From Nonomuraea endophytica (GTDB lineage: Bacteria; Actinomycetota; Actinomycetes; Streptosporangiales; Streptosporangiaceae), in contig NZ_JACHIN010000006.1 of NCBI RefSeq assembly GCF_014203235.1, forward strand, positions 372,001 through 436,000: a stretch of 64,000 bases of DNA, read 5' to 3'. Positions 60,077 to 64,000 of this stretch are shown here, one piece after another (within the stretch, counting starts at the first letter, position 1; the number at the start of each line of letters is the position of its first letter). A program made the position numbers and the translations under genes. The notes below the pieces were generated by a model. It was not told the DNA's origin, did no database searches, and saw nothing but the letters and a program-made list of their open reading frames with translations.

Positions 60077-63000
60077 ATGTCAGGTGCGATCCCCTTACGA
60101 CGCCGTCTCGCCGCAGCCGCGGCCATGTTCGTCCTCGCCGCGCTACCCCTTCCGGCGCTGCCGGCACAGGCCGCCGCCGCGGCCGCCATCCCCGATCTGA
60201 CCAGCGCCAACCGCCGGGCGCCCGTCGCCGGACTGCCCGACTGGAGCAAGGCGGGCTTCCGCGGCGGCGCCGCCCTGCCGGGGTCCGGCGCCATGAACCC
60301 GGACGCGGCCTGCCACATCACCCCGCAGGAACTGGCCGGCCAGTACGGCGTACGCCCGGACGGGAGCGACGCCACCACGGGCCTGCAGGCGGCCATCGAC
60401 GCCATCAGGACCACATGCACGCCGAGCGCCGGATACACGAAGCTGTCGTCGATCACCCTGCCCGCCGGCCGGTTCGTGGTCACCAGGCAGCTCGGCCTGG
60501 ACGCCGACTACCTGGTGCTCAAGGGCGCGGGCATGGGCCAGACGGTCCTGTCCTTCCGCCCGGACACCAACACCCGCTACGACACGCTGACCGAGGATGG
60601 CAGCGACTGGGACGAGGACGGCGCCACCCACGGCGCGGGCAAGGGCGGCTGGACCTGGCCGGGCCGCGGCCTGCTGCGGGTGCAGACCCGCGAGGTCCAC
60701 AGCAAGTACGCCGGCGACTACTCCTCCGCTCCCGCCAACCGCAAGGACATCTTCGAGGGCAGCATCAACCAGCACTGGGCGGCCGGCGTGCCGCTCCGCG
60801 CCGCCTCGGTCACCGGAGAGACCCAGATCAGGCTGGCGAGCAACGCCGACATGGCCCGTTTCAAGGTCGGCGCGCACCTGTGGGTCGGCGCCGCCAACAG
60901 CGTGAAGTTCTACCAGCAGCAGACGGTCACCGACACGACCAAGTACATGAACCTGCACATGCGCCAGCAGATCTTCACGATCGCCGCCGTGGACACCGCG
61001 GGCAGGAACCTCACGATCGACAAGCCGCTGGAGTACGACCTGCCGCTGAACTCCACCTCCGACGGCTCCTCGGCGATCGGCGGCACCGTCTACCCGAGCC
61101 GGGTCACCCCGCTGAAGGTCGTCCAGGGCGTCGGCATCGAGGACCTGACCCTCACCCAGGACATGACGGGCATGCCCAAGCTGGGCGGCGGCACGTACGC
61201 GCTCGACCAGGCCGACGCCCGCTTCAACTACGGCAACATGGCCCCCGAGTACGCCCAGCACGGCATCGTGCTCAAGTGGGCGGCCAACGTCTGGATCCGC
61301 CGGGTCGGCACCGAGATGACCGGCTCACACGCGGTCGTCACCGAGAGCGCCAAGAACATCCAGGTCCAGGAGTCGAACTTCGACGGCTCGTGGAACAAGG
61401 GCAAGGGCGGCAACGGCTACTTCCGCGGCTCGCGCGTCTGGGACTCGCTGTACGCCTACAACACCTCGCGCAATCTTCGGCACTTCACCTTCCAGTGGTC
61501 GGCGTCGAACAACGTGGCGATCGGCAACGACTTCGACTCCGACCTGAACGTGCACGGCGGCTGGGAGCGGCGCAACCTGTTCGAGAACAACAAGGTGCGC
61601 GTGCCGTTCGAGCACGCCTCGAAGAACTGCCGCGCCAACTGCGGCGACGAGGGCGGCGGCGGTCCTGACAACTCGACCTGGTGGCCGATCTGGTGGGCCG
61701 CGGGGCCGAAGGCGGCCAAGTGGTCGGGGTCCAGCGGGCCGCAGAACGTGATCTACAACAACGAGATGAGCAAGCAGACGACCGAGGGCGGGCCGTACCA
61801 GGTCTACTATCCGGACCGGCAGCGGCTCTACCAGTTCGGCAGCTCTGCCAGTGACGCGACGAAGTTCCAGCACCTGGCGGTCAACGGGACCACCATCCTC
61901 GACTGGGCGGGCAACGAGAACGCCGACTTCACCGGCTCGGGCGTCAACGCCTCGCGGACCGACGCCTCGGGCTCGCTCTTCCTGAAGGGCCAGAGCGGAG
62001 GCGACGACACCACTCCGCCGAGCACCCCGTCGGGCCTGCGCTCCACCGGCACCACCTCGAACACGGTCTCGCTGGCCTGGAACGCCGCCACCGACAACGT
62101 CGGCGTCACCGGCTACGACGTCTACCGAGGCAGCACCCTGGTCAACACCGCCACCGGCACGACATTCACCGACACCGGCCTGAGCCCGTCAACCGCCTAC
62201 ACCTACACCGTCAAGGCCCGCGACGCCGCGGGCAACACCTCCCCCGCCAGCAACGCGGTCACCGCCACCACCGAGCAGGGCGGCGGCGGCACCGAGACGC
62301 TGCTGTCACGCGGCAAGCCCACGACCGCCTCGTCCGTCGAGGGCTCCGGTTTCGAGGCGGACAAGGCGGTGGACGGCAGCACGACCACCCGCTGGGCCAG
62401 CGCCGAGGGCAGCGACCCCGAGTGGATCGCCATCGACCTCGGGGCCGCGGCCAACGTCTCCCGCGTGAAGCTGAACTGGGAGGCGGCCTACGGCAAGTCG
62501 TACAAAATCCAGACCTCGCCCAACGGCTCGACCTGGACCGACGTCTACTCCACCACCACCGGCGACGGCGGCACCGACGAGGTGACCTTGTCGGGCAGCG
62601 GGCGCTACATCCGCATGTACGGCACGGCCCGCGGCACCACCTACGGCTACTCCCTCTGGGAGTTCGAGGTCTACGGCACCTTCACGGGCGGCGGCGACGA
62701 CACCACTCCGCCGAGCACCCCGTCGGGCCTGCGCTCCACCGGCACCACCTCGAACACGGTCTCGCTGGCCTGGAACGCCGCCACCGACAACGTCGGCGTC
62801 ACCGGCTACGACGTCTACCGAGGCAGCACCCTGGTCAACACCGCCACCGGCACGACATTCACCGACACCGGCCTGAGCCCGTCAACCGCCTACACCTACA
62901 CCGTCAAGGCCCGCGACGCCGCGGGCAACACCTCCCCCGCCAGCAGCCCGGTCACCGCCACCACCCAGCAGGGCGCCGGCGGCTCGATCGTGGACGTCTC

Positions 63001-63955
63001 CACCGCGGCCCAGCTGATCAGCGCCCTGGCCGGCGCCCAGCCCGGCCAGACGATCCGCCTGGCCGCGGGCGAGTACCGGGGGGCGTTCCTCACCCAGAAG
63101 GCCGGGACCGCCTCCGCGCCCATCACGCTGACCGGCCCGTCCGGCGCCGTCCTGATCAACGACGGCCCGTCGGGGACCGCCCCGTCGTGCCCGGCCCCGG
63201 GTGGCGGATGGGACTCCGGGTACGGGCTGTGGCTGTCCGGCGCGCCGTACTGGAAGCTGACCGGCTTCACCGTCAAGGACTCCAAGAAGGGCATCGTCCT
63301 CGACGACTCCCACCACGTGACCATCGACGGCGTCCACGTGCACCACACCGACGAGGAAGGCGTGCACTTCCGGCGCTCCTCCGCCGACGGCGTGATCCAG
63401 AACTCCACGATCAGCCACGCCGGCCTGGTCCAGCCCGGTTACGGCGAAGGCGTCTACATCGGCTCGGCCGGTTCCAACTGGAGCTGCCACGGCAACTCCG
63501 GCGGCGTCGACCGCTCCGACCGGGTCAAGGTCCTCGACAACGACTTCGGGCCCGGCATCGCCGCCGAGCACATCGACATCAAGGAAGGCACCACCGGCGG
63601 GCTGATCCGCGGCAACTCCTTCAACGGCACCGGCATCTCCGGCGAGAACTCCGGCGACTCCTGGGTCGACGCGAAGGGCGTCGGCTACGTGATCGAGAAC
63701 AACACCGGCACGTTCTCCGCGCCCGGCACCTTCGCCAACGGCTACGAGACGCACAACCCGTCCACGTCGCCGTCGTTCGCCAACGGGTGCGGGAACGTGT
63801 GGCGCGGCAACCGCTCCGACCTGGGCGGAACCGGCAAGTACGCCATCTACGTCTCCTCCACCTCCAAGTGCGCGAGCAACCCGAACGTCGTCTACGCCTC
63901 CAACACCGTGAGCAACGCCCGCACCGGCCTGACCAACATCCCGGTCACGCCGTAA
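60077..63955 (+). CDS. Large secreted protein: two right-handed beta-helix domains, two FnIII and a discoidin/CBM32 domain
   Basis: 1292 aa from ATG 60077 (CAGGAG upstream). Signal peptide MSGAIPLRRRLAAAAAMFVLAALPLPALPAQA. Residues ~60-630 form a pectate-lyase-like parallel beta-helix. FnIII copy 1 is ~640-735, a discoidin/CBM32 domain ~738-870 (LSRGKPTTASSVEG...YIRMYG), FnIII copy 2 ~873-965 and a second beta-helix ~975-1290 (STAAQLISALAGAQPGQTIRLAAGEYRG). Probably binds and cleaves an extracellular polysaccharide. Catalytic residues were not identified with confidence. Regulated by the divergent ROK protein. Confidence 0.9.
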   Translation: MSGAIPLRRRLAAAAAMFVLAALPLPALPAQAAAAAAIPDLTSANRRAPVAGLPDWSKAGFRGGAALPGSGAMNPDAACHITPQELAGQYGVRPDGSDATTGLQAAIDAIRTTCTPSAGYTKLSSITLPAGRFVVTRQLGLDADYLVLKGAGMGQTVLSFRPDTNTRYDTLTEDGSDWDEDGATHGAGKGGWTWPGRGLLRVQTREVHSKYAGDYSSAPANRKDIFEGSINQHWAAGVPLRAASVTGETQIRLASNADMARFKVGAHLWVGAANSVKFYQQQTVTDTTKYMNLHMRQQIFTIAAVDTAGRNLTIDKPLEYDLPLNSTSDGSSAIGGTVYPSRVTPLKVVQGVGIEDLTLTQDMTGMPKLGGGTYALDQADARFNYGNMAPEYAQHGIVLKWAANVWIRRVGTEMTGSHAVVTESAKNIQVQESNFDGSWNKGKGGNGYFRGSRVWDSLYAYNTSRNLRHFTFQWSASNNVAIGNDFDSDLNVHGGWERRNLFENNKVRVPFEHASKNCRANCGDEGGGGPDNSTWWPIWWAAGPKAAKWSGSSGPQNVIYNNEMSKQTTEGGPYQVYYPDRQRLYQFGSSASDATKFQHLAVNGTTILDWAGNENADFTGSGVNASRTDASGSLFLKGQSGGDDTTPPSTPSGLRSTGTTSNTVSLAWNAATDNVGVTGYDVYRGSTLVNTATGTTFTDTGLSPSTAYTYTVKARDAAGNTSPASNAVTATTEQGGGGTETLLSRGKPTTASSVEGSGFEADKAVDGSTTTRWASAEGSDPEWIAIDLGAAANVSRVKLNWEAAYGKSYKIQTSPNGSTWTDVYSTTTGDGGTDEVTLSGSGRYIRMYGTARGTTYGYSLWEFEVYGTFTGGGDDTTPPSTPSGLRSTGTTSNTVSLAWNAATDNVGVTGYDVYRGSTLVNTATGTTFTDTGLSPSTAYTYTVKARDAAGNTSPASSPVTATTQQGAGGSIVDVSTAAQLISALAGAQPGQTIRLAAGEYRGAFLTQKAGTASAPITLTGPSGAVLINDGPSGTAPSCPAPGGGWDSGYGLWLSGAPYWKLTGFTVKDSKKGIVLDDSHHVTIDGVHVHHTDEEGVHFRRSSADGVIQNSTISHAGLVQPGYGEGVYIGSAGSNWSCHGNSGGVDRSDRVKVLDNDFGPGIAAEHIDIKEGTTGGLIRGNSFNGTGISGENSGDSWVDAKGVGYVIENNTGTFSAPGTFANGYETHNPSTSPSFANGCGNVWRGNRSDLGGTGKYAIYVSSTSKCASNPNVVYASNTVSNARTGLTNIPVTP
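62001..62252 (+). repeat. 252-base direct repeat, copy 1 (FnIII module)
   Basis: Identical at DNA level to 62694-62945 at an offset of 693 bases; similarity continues with scattered changes to about 62280. Confidence 0.85.
62694..62945 (+). repeat. 252-base direct repeat, copy 2 (FnIII module)
   Basis: Second identical copy, lying after the discoidin domain in the same protein. Confidence 0.85.
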
Positions 63956-63982
63956 CCCCCCAAGAGAAGGACGAACGCCAAG

Positions 63983-64000
63983 ATGAGACCACGAACACTC
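63983..64000 (+). CDS. Start of a further gene, cut by the window end
   Basis: ATG at 63983 follows AGAAGGA at moderate spacing, 28 bases after the beta-helix gene stop, and encodes MRPRTL before the edge. A basic start like this could be a signal peptide, which would fit a second secreted enzyme of the same operon. Confidence 0.4.

Noticed and set aside
1..64000. tRNA, rRNA, CRISPR array, insertion sequence or prophage
   Set aside because: No cloverleaf-like sequence, spaced repeats, transposase, integrase or phage structural gene was recognised on either strand by reading.

Overview
The window is very GC-rich with strong third-position GC bias. It has GTG/TTG starts, many stop/start overlaps (ATGA, GTGA, TGATG) and actinomycete gene families: LCP, DUF998, ROK and PucR regulators, CU044_5270, GlnX/GlnH. 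It reads as a chromosomal segment of a filamentous actinomycete, plausibly Streptosporangiaceae or a relative (inference from gene content; no 16S here). No rRNA, tRNA, CRISPR or insertion sequence was recognised.

Layout. 1-5.8 kb: end of a dipeptide/oligopeptide ABC importer operon (two ATPases) coupled to a serine beta-lactamase-fold hydrolase and an S9 peptidase, then a response regulator whose partner kinase is a deletion remnant. 5.8-6.9 kb: two small envelope proteins. 7.0-10.6 kb: the most unusual block, a compact candidate RiPP locus with a nucleotidyltransferase-fold protein (carrying a TTA codon), an untracked 20-codon ORF behind a consensus Shine-Dalgarno, a cytochrome P450 with an atypical I-helix and an MFS exporter. 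10.6-24.3 kb: SDR, DUF998, a small secreted protein, a DUF839 phosphatase-like protein, an anti-sigma/STAS pair, TauE with Rrf2, a TetR/MFS pair with an iron-box-like site, a secreted propeller protein and a large LuxR-type ATPase regulator. 24.4-29.6 kb: HTTM/DCC set, a dipeptidase fragment, PPK2, an internally duplicated protein and an LCP enzyme.

29.6-40 kb: two ECF sigma systems, aminoglycoside-phosphotransferase-like, GNAT, MarR, PIG-L, MerR/imine-reductase-like and RibD-like genes. 40.1-43.9 kb: a decayed or minimised RNA-repair locus (RNA-ligase remnant; DUF504-EEP-poly(A)polymerase fusion lacking its nucleotidyltransferase core) followed by a GNAT/ATP-grasp fusion. 43.8-47.8 kb: an AMP-binding-C/membrane fusion, a GlnX-GlnH-like sensing pair without an adjacent pknG, and an iron-type binding protein. 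48-53 kb: an FtsX-like/ATPase exporter with a convergent two-component system, of the kind that answers envelope-active peptides. 53-58.5 kb: AraC/NmrA and a GNAT + N-acylamino-acid racemase operon that shares an 18-bp operator-like element with a downstream PucR regulator. 58.6-64 kb: a ROK repressor divergent from a giant secreted beta-helix polysaccharide-active protein, with two operator-like repeats between them; a matching repeat lies upstream of the small secreted gene at 12.4 kb.

Several genes survive only as fragments (5.6, 26.2, 30.1 and 40.1 kb), so this is accessory chromosome with ongoing deletion.
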